A DNA stretch of 64,000 nt from positions 238,258,558-238,322,557 of the forward strand of contig OY856409.1 in the NCBI GenBank assembly GCA_963693085.1. The letters run 5' to 3'. Of the stretch, positions 12,744 to 25,030 are shown piece after piece. A program made the translations under genes and the position numbers. The notes beneath the pieces are model-generated. The model was not told the origin of the DNA. It ran no database searches and worked only from the letters and a program-made list of their open reading frames with translations. This stretch comes from Alisma plantago-aquatica (lineage: Eukaryota; Streptophyta; Magnoliopsida; Alismatales; Alismataceae). The first letter of the stretch is position 1; each line of letters starts with the position of its first letter.

Positions 12744-12757
12744 TGGTGTTATCAGAG
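12744..12757 (+). promoter_or_regulatory. Primer-binding site remnant (initiator tRNA-Met)
   Basis: tggtgttatcagagc matches the plant retroelement primer site tggtatcagagc with a 3-nt insertion. It lies 4 bp after the putative LTR end and upstream of gag. Confidence 0.7.
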
Positions 12758-12834
12758 CTTTAGGTTTGCCGAGTCTACGTGGACATAAGACTTAGGTGTT
12801 TGTGTCTATTCTTCTGTATCCAACATATCTAACC

Positions 12835-14240
12835 CATGGTCTATGATTATGCAAATATGCCTAGAGAGGGAAGAACATGCTGAGGGTAGCTATGTGGTGC
12901 CTGGAGGTGACAGTAGGAGGGTACATGATGGAAGAGCACCCGAGATGGGGCCAGAATAGCTCGTTCCGCCTCTGTTTGACCCTACAACCATAGCTGATCC
13001 AATTTTTTATTTTGTTTTTGGACAGCTAATGTCAATGAACACGCATCTAACAGACAGGGCGCCTGCACCTCAACCAAGGGCACATGTCTCAAATGTTGAA
13101 TCTCAGGGTCCAGGGAAAACCTTTGAGAGGCTGAAAGGCATGAAAGCCACAGATATGCGGCCGCATCAGACCCGATAGATGTGGACATGTGGCTGATGGA
13201 GTTGGAGAAGGTGTTTATGATCCTGAATATCTTTAAGGAGGACAAGATGAAGCATGCTATCTACCTTTTGAAGGGTAGTGCGGGCCAATGGTGGGATGTC
13301 GAGGAGAAGAGATCAGGTGACGTGATCCATTAGGAGGAGTTTTGACGTGAGTTTGTCAGCCTTTACTTCCCTGAGACGTATATGGAAGATGGCTCAGTTT
13401 GAGCGATTGTGCCAGGGATCGTGGTCTGTAAACAACTATGAGGTGAAGTTTGTGGAGTTATTGAGCTTCTATCCTCACATGGCAACCTTGGAGAAGGAGA
13501 GGATTAGAAGGTTTGAGAAGGGGTTGAATGCTGATTTGGCATGGATGACATTTGTCTTGTAGTCTCGTGAGAAGTTTTCCATCTTCGTGGAGTCTGTGAG
13601 AAGGATAGAGAGGACGATTGTGGAATAGCGAGAAGTCAATGTTAGAAAGAGGTCAACCCAATTCCAAGGACAATCCTCCGAAAATTTCAAGAAGCCAAGG
13701 TTCTCTTCGCATAACACCGACAATCACATCAGAGGTCATTATTTTCATAGCCAAGGACACAAATATAGTTGCAATGGTCTCCCTGCAAAGGGAGGGGTCG
13801 TAGTTTTCCGTCAGTTGGGGCGAATAGTTCGGGTTTGATGTCTGTGACAGGGCTATCTTGACTGTAGAATGAAATAGGATCTGCTTCAAGTGTGGTCAGG
13901 TTGGACATGTGAGATGGTCTTGCTCTATGAAGAACTAGTAGGTTACACAGCAGCCGAGGCAGAGCCAACAAGGTTCACAACAACAATAGTACAATAGCGG
14001 TGACAGTTGAGGGCATGGCCAGTCACTACAGGTAGGGTTTTCGTGACCAGCTATCAGAGGTTGAGAAAGACAATAGACAACAACTAAATTCTATGCCATG
14101 AGTTAGCCAGAAGGAGTGGTCAACCCGCGGGTCATAACATGTCAGATGGAACTTTTTCATTCTATAAATCTGCATCTACAAATGTATTTCTTTTGGTTGA
14201 TCTGGGCATGACACACTCGTTTATCACTATAGAGGTGATA
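12835..14240 (+). pseudogene. Ty3/gypsy gag-protease remnant
   Basis: Gag and the start of pol of a Ty3/gypsy element, split over frames. Gag core around 13163-13330 reads MWLMELEKVF ... YLLKGSAGQWW, closely matching the gag of the chromovirus at 35588-35839 (LEKAFQILD ... YLLKGSVGQWW). A CCHC zinc knuckle (CFKCGQVGHVRWSC) lies at 13882-13923. A retropepsin remnant near 14172-14237 reads LVDLGMTHSF, where the active-site DSG/DTG has become DLG. Stops and frameshifts are frequent (for example in the stretch after 13330). The body ends near 14290, where a minus-strand copia element begins; no reverse transcriptase of this element remains in the window. Confidence 0.88.
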
Positions 14241-14329
14241 AATAGTTATATTTTTCTTGTCTGTAGTAGAGCCAATAAACCTCTTGTTTGAAATAGCTTT
14301 AGTTTTTTTACGTTAACCAAGAATTAGGG

Positions 14330-14473
14330 TGCTAAAATACGCAACGTGTGTGAGAGGAGCAATACACTACCTCTTCTTTTATTAATAACACAATTGGAAA
14401 ATTACATAAGAGTCCAATAGTAATGATAAATAATATAATGAAAATACTAGGAATATAAACAACTATATTAACA
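14330..14473 (-). repeat. Putative short 3' LTR of minus-strand copia
   Basis: On the minus strand the sequence after the polypurine tract (reverse complement of cttcccctcaagctgga, 14474-14490) begins TGTTAATATAG, as expected for a copia LTR. The far end near 14330 is a guess (tgctaaaatacg on the plus strand). No 5' LTR copy is available for comparison. Confidence 0.45.
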
Positions 14474-16859
14474 CTTCCCCTCAAGCTGGAGATGGAGTGT
14501 ACACATCATGTATGTCCAAATTGTGACTGAGACTCTGAAACATTGCTGGACCTCAGTGGCTCTATAAGAACATCGACAAGTTGGTCTTCAGATCTGACAT
14601 GAGGAATCACCACCTTCCCATTCTTGATTTGATCTTTGATAAAATGACAATCAACTTCTATATGTTTAGTGTGTTCATGGAAGACTGGATTTTTTGGCAA
14701 TGTAGATAGCAACTTGATTATCACATTTGAGCCCTACAGGAGACATCACAGGAATTTGCAATTTAGAAAGCACAGACTGGATCCACTGTAACTCACAACA
14801 AGCATGAGCCATTGCCCTTACTCAGATTTTGTGCTAGAACGGGCCACAACATTCTGTTTCTTGCTTTTCTAGGTGATAAGATGATTTCTTAGAAAAATGC
14901 AATACCCATGTGTGGATCTTCTGTCATTCAGATTACCAGCCCAATTTGCATCTACATAACCAGTAAGAATAAGAGTAGACTTTAGGAGTCTCAGGTATAT
15001 AGTATGTGATCCCTTTTCCAAGAGCTACTTTCAGATACCTCAAATTGTGTCCAATGTGAGTGCTTTGGTGAGCTCATATGCTAACTCACCACTCCTATGA
15101 CAAAGGAAATGTCAAGACGAGTCATTGTCAAATATATTGACTTACCAACAATCTTCCTATAATACCCTGGATCTGAATAATCATCATCATCAACATTTTT
15201 CTTCACATGATAGTCCATAGGAGTAGACACAAGCTTGGATTCACTCATTACTGTCTCATGATGTAGATCCAACACATTTTCTTTGAGACAAATTAGTACC
15301 TGTATGAGATCGAAGTATTTCAAATTTTACAAAATACCTCAATTTTCCCAGATCTGACTTATGAAAGTGCTTCTGCAATCCGTCCTTCATATTGGATATG
15401 CCTACAAAATCACTTCCAGTGATACTAATATCATCAACATATACTGCAATAGTAATAGATCCAACAGAAGAACTATAATAGAACAAGGAATGATCATCCA
15501 CATAACTTGTGAAGCCCATTTGTAAAACAATAGCACTGAATTTGTCAAACCAAGCTCAAGGAGATTGTTTCGACCCATAAGTGGCTTTCTTCAACCTACA
15601 CAGCTTATGACACTTCCCCTAAAAAACAAATCCAGGAGGTTGCTCCATGTGTACTTCGTCCTGTAGAATATCGAGTTAAAATAATGTCCAGTCAAAGGTG
15701 GTAGCAAGAGAGATAAGAATCCTCATAGAATTACGAGGACCCACAGGTGAGAAAGTCTTAAAGAAATCAAGCCCATATGTCTGAGTATATCCTTTCGCCA
15801 CCAGTCAAGCTTTCAACCTCTCTATTGAACCATTTGGATTATGTTTGACAGTGAATACCCATCTGCAACCCACAATATTCTTGTTTGCAGGCAAATCAGT
15901 AAGATCCCATGTTTCATTCTGAATAAGTGTAGACATTTCAGAATTCATAGCTTGTAACCAACCAACATCCTTCATGGCATCGACATGGTTCTTTGGAATT
16001 ATCATAGAATCAGTCCCAAGAGCTAAAGGAGCGAGTTTGCTTAGATAAATTCGACTCTTGAGATCCTATAATACAAAATAAGGACCGAATATCACTGTAC
16101 ATTTCATAGTATTAATTAATTTTGCAACAGAAAGAAGATTGAATGGAAATTCTGGCACATAATATACAGATCTAAGGTCAATCTTAGGAGTAAGAGAAAC
16201 ATATCCACTGGCTAATACTTTCCACACTGATCCATCAGTTAATGTCACATAGTGATGTGGGATGTATGAGTCAATGGAGTGAAACAATTTCCTCATACCA
16301 GTCATATGTTGCGAAGCTCCAGAATCAACCACCCAGGAAGGAGAAGAACTGGAAGTCAGGAAAGAAGCTGGATTACTAGTGGTAGAAGCCAAGTGAGCTG
16401 AAGAAGAAGCTCCCACATTCAGATGTGGAGTGGCCAGAATAAATCCAACATCTTCTTCCTTGGTGAGGGTGATACCAGGAGCTCTAGAAGTAGAAGTAGA
16501 AGTAGGTGTAGAAGGAGACTTAGACGACTCACTGGCTCCAGTGAAGTGGGCTGGCCTAACAGGTGGGACAGCATGTCTTCCATGTTTCTTCCAACACTTT
16601 TCAACATGTCCCGGACGACCATAGAAGGTACACTATGGCCGAGTGGACCCTCCTCGTCCAACACATGTACGTCTTCTAACAGAAGCAAGAATGGAGCCTG
16701 AGATTCACCAAAGGAAGGAGCCGCAGTAGACTGCACATGTTCAAAGTTGGATTGCAGAATCCTAGAGTAGGCTTCCTCCAAGCTAGGAAGTTTATCAGCA
16801 GCCCAAATAACACTGCGTCCATAACTAAAAGAAGGGCTCAACCCAGATAAGAACTTGGC
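14474..16859 (-). pseudogene. Ty1/copia gag-pol remnant without integrase
   Basis: Read on the minus strand: gag C-terminal part (16841-16419), protease with the intact motif WVVDSGASQHMTG (in 16416-16066), then directly reverse transcriptase: its N-terminal block (TWDLTDLP ... VGCRWVF, 16005-15805), the active site AVYVDDISITGSD (in 15519-15256), the block STPMD ... YRKIVG (15323-15081), and RNase H with FHEHTKHIEVDCHFIKDQI (14724-14506). The polypurine tract follows at 14490-14474. Between protease and reverse transcriptase the roughly 1.3 kb integrase of normal copia elements is missing: the pre-integrase start QDL is followed within about 15 residues by the linker before reverse transcriptase. 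Frameshifts and stops separate the blocks. The gag end is cut by a hAT element at 16860. Confidence 0.92.
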
Positions 16860-19530
16860 TAGGGGTGAGCATCAGTCCAAAACTGGACCGGACCGCAGAC
16901 CGGACCGAAATTACGTTGGACCGGACTGGGCCAGATCGTAAAATATTGGGAGCGGACCAAAACCGGACCGTTAGGACCGAACTGAAAAAAGCCTGTTTCT
17001 GTTTGAAAATTAGGAAGTGTAATATACATTTTATAAAAGTGATATTCTCCTCAACATACTAAATAACAACGATAGCTGATCAAATTTTCAAAGGCAGCAG
17101 CTCATTAGCTTGTTCTGCCGCATATAATTGCTGTCCGAAGCTTATAAACAGTTAATAACATGTCAACAGGTCGTTCCTTTGAGCTGTTATCTGTTGATAT
17201 ATTTTTTGGACAGAATTTGCAGGATGAATTGTTCACAAAATAACTGACAATCTAATCATGCTCCAAATAACACGTTCTCTTTATAATAGCATACAACTAG
17301 AAAGGCGGTGTACCATACAACCACACATACAGCCAAGAAGGCAAAAGATGCTCAAACAGTGGCATCATGGTGATCACAATATTGCTGTAGAGAATACAAT
17401 CTGCTGTTTCGAAAATAAGCATATCTAACTAAAAATTCGTGTTCATATAATTCAAGTCGTAACTTGTGTTCACCAATGCAATCTTTGATCAAGTCCACAC
17501 TTCACAAGAAAATCTCCATAATTCAGCAGTCTTTCTTTGATGTCCTACAAGGACAAAATATGCAAGTACGATTACTATAATTGAAATAAATAAGCCAAGT
17601 TAAAGACAAAGTATTAAACAACATAATAACTTACATTTCACAAAATTCTAGAGACTAGACATCAATAACATTGTCATCCGTAGTGAGCTTAGGCAACTCT
17701 GGAAAAACATATACATATAGTCACATACAAGGAAATTTTGATATTTCTGAACAAATATTATAACCATCCCATTTACTTTTCTCAATTTGATCCAACTCTT
17801 CAAGATCATCTTCCAAATTAATCACATGAGGGCTAGATTTGAGCCAATCTTGTGCACATATAAGACATTGGACAGTCTAGATAATATTCAACATGGTCAA
17901 TAGGAAATGTAGTGCAAATAGTAATTGAAAACTAATAATATAACTCGAAACCCACTACCTTAAGAGTGAGAGAGCTCCTGAAAGAATCAAGGTGTCGACC
18001 TCCTGCACTAAACGCAGACTCTGAAGCAACTGCGGAAACTGGTATAGGCAGAACATCACGTGCCAAACAAGAAAGCACTGGAAATCTTGGGCCATGAAGT
18101 TGCTACCATGTCAGGATATCAAAATCATCAGACTCATCTTCGGCCATTTCTTCATTGAAGTATCTTTCAAACTCAGTCTTCACAAAACCGCTCTCTGCTC
18201 CATTTCCCATCCTCTAAATGTCCTCCATGATATTTTTTTGAAAACCAACTCCTCTAAAAGCAAGTGTCTTGTTTACTCCAGTAGAAGATGCACCATCAGT
18301 TTGACCAGAATGAGAACTAATTGGGGCGTACAACTTCCTATACTCCTTAAACAACTCATATGTTACTTCCTTTACTTTATTGCTCATCGCGTCACCTTCC
18401 TTTGTTCCATACATCCTATTGAAAGGCAATTGTATTCCAACTAATTTCACTCTTGGGTCTAGTAATGCTGCGATATAGATCAACATATTCATCTTCTCCA
18501 TTTCCCCCAATATTTATCATATTTTGCTTTCATTGAAGTAGCCATTTTGGACAATTGAACATCATTGCTAGAGATGTGGGAGCATAAAAGATCATACACA
18601 ACAACAATTTCAAAGAAAAATGAATTGGCAGTAACATATGATGTTCCTGAAACACAGAGAGTCACTTCGTAAAAAGATTCCAAAAAGGTAGACAAACGCT
18701 TCACATTTTCCCAATCACTATCAGTTGGAACTCCAACCTTTCCATCCTCAATGTCATCCAACTCCAACCTAAAGTATGGATCTAGACCCCCAAATATTTC
18801 AAAAGCTCTCTCAAACTTCAAGGCTGAGTTTAACATTAGGTATGTTGAGTTCAGTCTAGTTGCCACATCAAGGGACAAGAGTGACTTGCTCTCAATTTTT
18901 TCAATCTCCACACACTCCCTAAATTTCTTCGATCTAGCAAGAGATTGTCTTACAAATCTGACTGCTGCTCTATAATGATCTACAAAAGTCTCAGATTTTT
19001 TCAAACTGTCAACTACTACAAGATTAATGACATGTGCAATGCACCTCATGTGCAAATATTTCCCATCACAAATACCCCCCCTTCTTTGAGCCATTTTCTT
19101 TGTCACATACATGCCACATCATTTGAATTTGCATTGTCAATAATGATTGTGTAGAGCTTCCCATCCAAAGCCCAATCAATAAAACAACTCTCTACTGCTT
19201 TCCTATTATAATCTCACCTTTGTGGCCAGATATTGGACAAAAATTTAGAATCTTTTCCTCAACTTACAATCCTTATCAATAAAATGAGCAGTCAAAGACA
19301 TGTAGTTAATCTTTTAGATAGAAGTCCATGTGTCGGTTGTTACACAGACTCTTTGACATAAGCTTTTTAGAAAACTTTTCAACTTAGTTCTTTCATTCAG
19401 ATATAGTTGATAGCAATCACGAGCAAGTGTGAAACGAGATGTCAAATTAAAATCCGGGCAAACAATAGACATGAAGCGTTGAAATCTATGACATTCAAAT
19501 TTAAATGGCAACTCATCTACTATATGTTTT
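16860..19530 (-). mobile_element. Truncated hAT transposon
   Basis: The left end has the typical hAT terminus taggggtgagca followed by subterminal ggaccggacc repeats (16887-16990), inserted in the copia gag. The right end is lost: similarity to hAT transposase stops abruptly near 19530 against another copia fragment, so no inverted partner or 8-bp duplication can be shown. Between about 17000 and 17950 there is AT-rich 3' non-coding sequence without any recognised gene. Confidence 0.85.
17960..19530 (-). pseudogene. hAT transposase remnant (RICESLEEPER/DAYSLEEPER-like)
   Basis: A cut-and-paste transposase would bind the element termini and move the DNA from the nucleus-localised complex. Visible blocks in order on the minus strand: IVDELPFKF ... 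FQRFM and VTTDTWTSI (19530-19314, first catalytic Asp region), TIIIDNANSNDV (around 19190-19120, second Asp), HMRCIAHVINLVV and the following helical domain (19112-18489), YIAALLDPRVK (18510-18214), and the C-terminal dimerisation block ASESAFSAGGRHLD ... RSSLT (around 18040-17960). The N-terminal BED zinc finger is absent because the element is truncated. At least one stop (near 19112) and frame breaks make it non-functional. Plant domesticated relatives exist, but the stops argue against domestication here. Confidence 0.92.
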
Positions 19531-19534
19531 GAGT

Positions 19535-21020
19535 AATCTCGTTTAGTGTAACATGATTCTCACAAGGATCTTCTTAGTTTGCACATCATCTCAGAGAAAA
19601 TGGCAGTCCACCTCAATATGCTTAGTCCTTTCATGAAAGAAATGATTACTAGCAATGAAAGTAGCAATATGTTTGTCATAGTACATTGGTATACCATGAG
19701 TGATAGAAACCCAAACTTAGAAAGAACATATTGATCCATAATAGCTCACAAGTAGTATGTGCTTTTACACGATTCATATTCTGCACTGGATTTGGAAACA
19801 ACATTTTATTTCTTACTTCTCCATGTAACCAAGTTACCCCTATAAATGTACAATAGCATGTGGCATATCTCCTATTAGATTTACACCCTACTTCATCAAC
19901 ATCTAAATATCCAACCACATCTAGATGCCCATTTCTATTATAAAACAATTCCTGTCCAAGTGTATTCTACAAATATCTCAGTACTCGACATGCAGCTTTC
20001 CAGTGACATTGTCTAGGATAATTCATAAATTGGTTAAGAACACCAACAACAAAGTATATATCTGGCTTGGTAATAATAAGATATAAAAATTTACCAACCA
20101 ATCGTTTATAGCTAAAAATTTATCTTCTAGGAGCAGAGTAGATTCTGCCCATATATCATGTGCTTGATCCATTGAAAAGACTATAGGTTTGCAACCAAAC
20201 ATTCCAGTTTTAGTAAGTCTAGATTATACTTTCTCTGAGATAAAGATACTCTATCCTTGTTAGGTATACCTCAATGCCAAGAAAGTACCACAAATGCCTA
20301 AGGTTTTTAGTTACAAAATGCTCGATAAGATATTTCTTTGTATCTAAAATTCCTACATCATCACTTCCAGATATGATGATGCCATACACATAAAAAAATA
20401 AGTCCAATTATGCTAGAAGTAATGGTTTGAATAAACACAAAATGGTCACATTGAGAGCACGTGAAGCCAAATTTGTACAGTAAAAGGGATAACTTATCAA
20501 ATATTATTCGAGGACTCTGTTGAGACATACTTTCCTAGGGCATTCCCCCTGAGCAACATAACTTGGAGGTTGTGACATATAGACAGTCTCCTATAAATAT
20601 CCATATAGAAAAGCACTCTTAACATCTAGTTGATGTAAGTGCCAGCCTTTATTAATAGTGACTAAAAGCAAAATACGAAGAAAATTAAGACGAGCAATAG
20701 GAGAGAAGGTTCAAAGTAATCGATCCTAGCTTCTTGTGTGAATCCCTTAGCAATAAGTTCTTCCTTTGGAATTGATCTGTTCCATTAGGTAAGTATTTCA
20801 TAGTAAAAAACCATCGACATCTAACATGTTTCCCTTAAAAAAAACATCTAACATGTTTACTACATGTAGGGTGATCAACAAGGTCCCATGTCCCACGTGA
20901 GTAGAATGTATCCATCTCCTCATCCATGACTCATTTCCACCCAGAGTGTAGTAGTGCCTTGTGAATGTTCTTTGGGTTAGAAATTGCAGATATAACAACA
21001 ATAAATGATCCATGTAAGCA
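19535..21020 (-). pseudogene. Second Ty1/copia pol fragment
   Basis: Minus-strand reverse transcriptase-RNase H of a different copia element. Near 20960-20790 the blocks MDEEMDTF, GTWDLVDHPT and CRWFFTMKY mark the N-terminal part. At 20407-20219 the active-site block reads FYVYGIIISGSDDVGI, so the catalytic YVDD has decayed to YVYG. 19948-19676 carries the RNase H block (GYLDVDEVGCKSNRRY), and near 19620-19590 remnants of ERTKHIEVDCHF are seen. It is cut by the hAT fragment at about 19530 and by the LTR at 21028. A 29-bp direct duplication (catctaacatgttt) lies at 20818-20860. Confidence 0.88.
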
Positions 21021-21027
21021 TTCTAAT

Positions 21028-23392
21028 TGTTGGGAAATACAGACAAATGGTATAGAAACAGAAATAAAAATTTTATCTATCCATATCCCATACCAGCAAG
21101 ATCACGACAACTACTATGAAATAGGAATGATGGTTTAATGAGTTATACCCGATCCTCGATCAAGTCCAGTGTCAACAACTTGCTTCAATGCAGTTGTCTA
21201 CTATTTTCTCTTGGATGGTGGATGTGTAACTCCTGGTCTTTATCACAGACAACGAACATGACAACTTCTGCAATGATTCCTGTAGTCTGGCCACAGATTG
21301 TAGGCTGACTTTTCTCTCCTAGCAGCAGCCAAAGGACTCCTGCCTCTATATTAGTCTACATATACCAACTAGAACTCCTGTCGTTCAACTAGAATAGACA
21401 TGAAGGAGTTGTCCCACCTATTGGTGTACTAATCACCAACTTTCTCTCTCACAATAATCATCCTCAATTATTCTCTCTCATAGTTATCCTCCCTAGTCGG
21501 GTAAGACTTTCTTGGGCTCTCTTGGTTACAACTAGAGAGGAAAACAATTGTCAGATTAATTGATTCTCAGTTGTGTTGTTGTACTCTAGGAAACCTCCGT
21601 ACCCATCTATTTATATGCGAGGTTAGGGCCAGGGTTCCCAGTCTATTCTGGATCTGTGCGGGAGTCATAGGGACCAGAAGATCTTGAATTTTCACAACTT
21701 GTGAGACACTAAATGGTCGTCTAGAAGTCTAGATGGTCGTATGGTACTGTGAAATGGTCGTCTTGTTATGTGAGATGGTCGTTTTGTAGTTTTCCAATCA
21801 GATACGAATTTGGTAAAATGATTCCCATTAATGTTAGACATTAATTCCTTACACCACAAGTATTTTGCAATTGAAATGATATGTGAAAGTATCTAGAACC
21901 TTCCTTTGGCCTAGATGAGTGATCTCACACCTGCAAGATGGTCTTCTTGCTCACCCAGACTGTTGTCTGGTGAGCTGAGCTGAGCTGAACCGATCGGTTC
22001 AACAAAATGAACCATTCAGTTCACAACACTTTGGGCTGATTTTAGCCAATTCAATTGCTGATTAGCCTGACGACCCACACGGCTGTATCAACCCTTGAGA
22101 TGCTCGTATGCCACTCCAAATGGTTGTATCACCCTATGATATGGTCATTTAGTACTGCAGTCAGTCAATCTGTTGTGTGAATTGAATACCTAAACACTTT
22201 AGTAATCAATCCAATCATCATTCATGATTAAACTCCTCTTCTAGATGAGTCCTTTGTGTGTAACCCTATAGGTACCATATCACATTGGCAGTGAATGTCC
22301 ATAACTAAATTATGACATCATAGGAAGAGAGTGGCGCCTAGTCACACATGAGTGCTACCTAAGTGAATGGAAAGTTGGAGAACAACTTCAACCTACAACC
22401 TATGTAAGGTGTTGCAATGATTGTATAATTCCTTTGTCTCTGATATCTAAGATGAACTCAAGGCATGGAACCATCATCCTCTCAACATTCAATCCATGTT
22501 CCTTGAACCAAGAGCAGACTGTCTAAGATAATGTGACCTCAATATCATATATTGATTCACATTTGCATGCACATGTGTTTCTCAGTCTCGCTTATCAAGT
22601 GGCCAGGATATCATTCTCCAATAGGAGGGACAAATATCATATATATCATTCGCAGTCAGTCCCCATGTGTCAGTCACTCAATCATATCACCGTTATAACA
22701 ACCCATGTTTCGGGATTGTGTCTGAAGACGTCAAAGTGTATCCAACAACATGTGATGAGTGCAGTGATTTTAGGTATAAGAATTACAATCACATCCTTCA
22801 CTATGAGAGATGACTATAACCACCAATGATGGTTTCCATGTTTCACTCTTAAGGTGGGTCTATCTGATACACTATTCCCTTAACATGTATCTACATGCTT
22901 GGTTTGATATTTCCATATCATGAATAATGTGATTCTATCATCAACCAACCCACACTCTAGTCTTATGTGTAACTGGTGTCTATCTACCTTCTACAGTAAC
23001 AATCGACCAGGGACATAATAAGAATGTGCACACTCTTAATATTCATATGATCTCATCCTACAAGTCACATACTTGAAGACATACGATATTGAGTATGTCA
23101 TTATAAATCATTCATAATGTTTCCTTGTTATCTAATAACTGAATGAAATATAATGAATTAGAAGATTGTCTTTATGAGTATTTAATCAAATCATTTATGG
23201 TATATGCTATGTAAATCATCACATGATTTTCTATATGGGCATACCTTACAAACAGACTCTCACTTGCACTTAGAGACAATCACCCATGAATCTTATTCAT
23301 AGTGATCCAAACATGCCCACCATGTTTCTACTATGCAAGTGTTTAATCCAGTGGGTTAGCAACATTTTGTTATTAGTTGATATATTGCATGT
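21028..23392 (-). mobile_element. Copia element M, 3' LTR and 3' end
   Basis: On the minus strand a 2227-bp LTR (23254-21028) begins TGTTTGTAAGG and ends GGGTATTTCCCAACA-like. It follows a purine-rich tract aagtgcaagtgagagtc (23271-23255). Its body, 23272-23392, aligns with the end of the internal region of P (compare 48440-48550 and 53690-53865). A TATA box (reverse complement of ctatttatatgcg) lies at 21607-21619. The element continues at 60124, beyond the inserted element P. The LTR is the same family as those of P and of the solo LTR at 32086. Confidence 0.88.
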
Positions 23393-25030
23393 TGTTGGTA
23401 TGTATTCCTAGAGAGACAATCATGTGATGATTGGAGTGAGGCATTAGATACTTGATTTGATAAATCATAAAGTTAATTATGTATGTTATGTTTGTCTCAG
23501 TCTTGAAATGATGACACAAATGTAAGTAGATGTCTAGAAAATGGTGATACTTGATGTCATATGTCTTCAAGTATGTGAGTTAGAGGATGAGATCATGCGA
23601 ATGTTAAGAGTTCATACATTCTTGTTATGTCCCTAGTTGGTCATTATTGTGGAAGCAAAATTGACAATACTAATACATAGGACTAGAGTTTGTTAACTGA
23701 TGATAGAGTCTCATTAGTCATGATATGTGATATCAAGTCAAGCACAAAGATACATGTTAGTGAACTATGTATCAGATAGACCCACCATGAGAGTGATACA
23801 TGGAAACCATGGAATGGTAGTCAGAATCATCTCCATTAGTGATGGTGGTGATTGTGGTTCTTAGACATGAAATCACTACACTCGTCACATGTTGTTGGGT
23901 ACACTTTGAAATCATCAAATACAATCCTAAAATATGGCTTGTTGTAACGGTGATGATTGAGTGACTTTGACACATGGGGATAGACCGTGAGTGATAGAGA
24001 TGTGATTTGTCCTTCCTACTGGAGATTAATATCCAGGGACCCTTAATAAGCAATACTGAGAGTGTACGGTCATACCCATGTGATCTAATATGTGATATGT
24101 GAACTCACATGCAACACATATAGTCTGCGCTAGTTCAAGTAACATGGATTGAATGTTGAGAGGATGACGATTCCATGCCTTGAGTTCAATCTGGATATCA
24201 GAGACAAAGGAACTATATGATCATAGTAACACTATTCATGAATTATAGGTTGAAGTTGTTCTCCAACTTTCCGAATTACTTGGGTAGAAATGGCGTGCGA
24301 CTGTGCACCCATCTTTTCTTGTGATGTCATAAGTTGTTAGGGACATTCACTGCCAACATAATTTTGGACCTATAGGGTCACACACTTAGGATACACTTGG
24401 ATTAATGGAGTATACTCAGAAATGATGTTTAGATTGAATGATAAAGGTGTTTGGGTATTTAATTAAAACATCAAGTTCAAGTGTTGGACTGATTGATTGG
24501 AGTGTCAAGTTGATTGGAATTGATTACTAAATTGTTTAGGTATTCAATTCATGCACCAACAGCTGACTACACTACCAAACGGCCGTCTCAAGTGTTGAGA
24601 TGAGCATCTGGTTTGTCAAGATGGTTGGAATGAAGTTGGCTGCCCAAACTGAGGTGAACCGACCAGTTCATACTGATGAACCAACTGGCTCGGCTCACCA
24701 GACGATCATCTAGGTGAGCGAGATGACCGTTTCACACATGTGAGATTGTTTGGTTAGGTCGGGGAAGGTTCTAGATACTTTCCCAAATTCATTTGGATTG
24801 CACAATACTTGTTGTGAAAGAAAAATTGATGTTTAACATTGATTAGAAGCGAATTTCTGATTCCATTTGCAAATAGGAAAATGCAGAAGCACGAGATGAC
24901 TATTTCACAGTGCAAGATGACTGTCTCATGGTCCGTAGATTCCAGAACATTCATGTTTTTGGACCCTTCTATTCCCACATCAACTGGGAACCCTGACACT
25001 GCCCTCTACTATAAATAGAGGGGTACTAGG
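23393..25030 (+). repeat. P 5' LTR, left part (U3)
   Basis: Begins tgttggtatgtattcc and runs to ctagg at the chromovirus insertion. It aligns with 32086 onwards, 48636 onwards and 53913 onwards. 24575-24760 carries a series of related ~21-22 bp units (e.g. acgatcatctaggtgagcgag). Joined with 37322-37865 the LTR is 2182 bp. Confidence 0.92.
25010..25017 (+). promoter_or_regulatory. TATA box of the P LTR
   Basis: tataaata in the context ccctctactataaatagagggg; the same block occurs at 59370-59377 in the 3' LTR and, as tatatata, at 33763-33770 in the solo LTR. This is the presumed Pol II promoter of the element. Here it is separated from the rest of the LTR by the chromovirus 13 bp downstream. 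Confidence 0.75.

Noticed and set aside
16423..16701. Arg/Ser-rich plus-strand frame resembling an SR protein
   Set aside because: It is the complement of the Ser/Leu-coding copia gag region on the minus strand.
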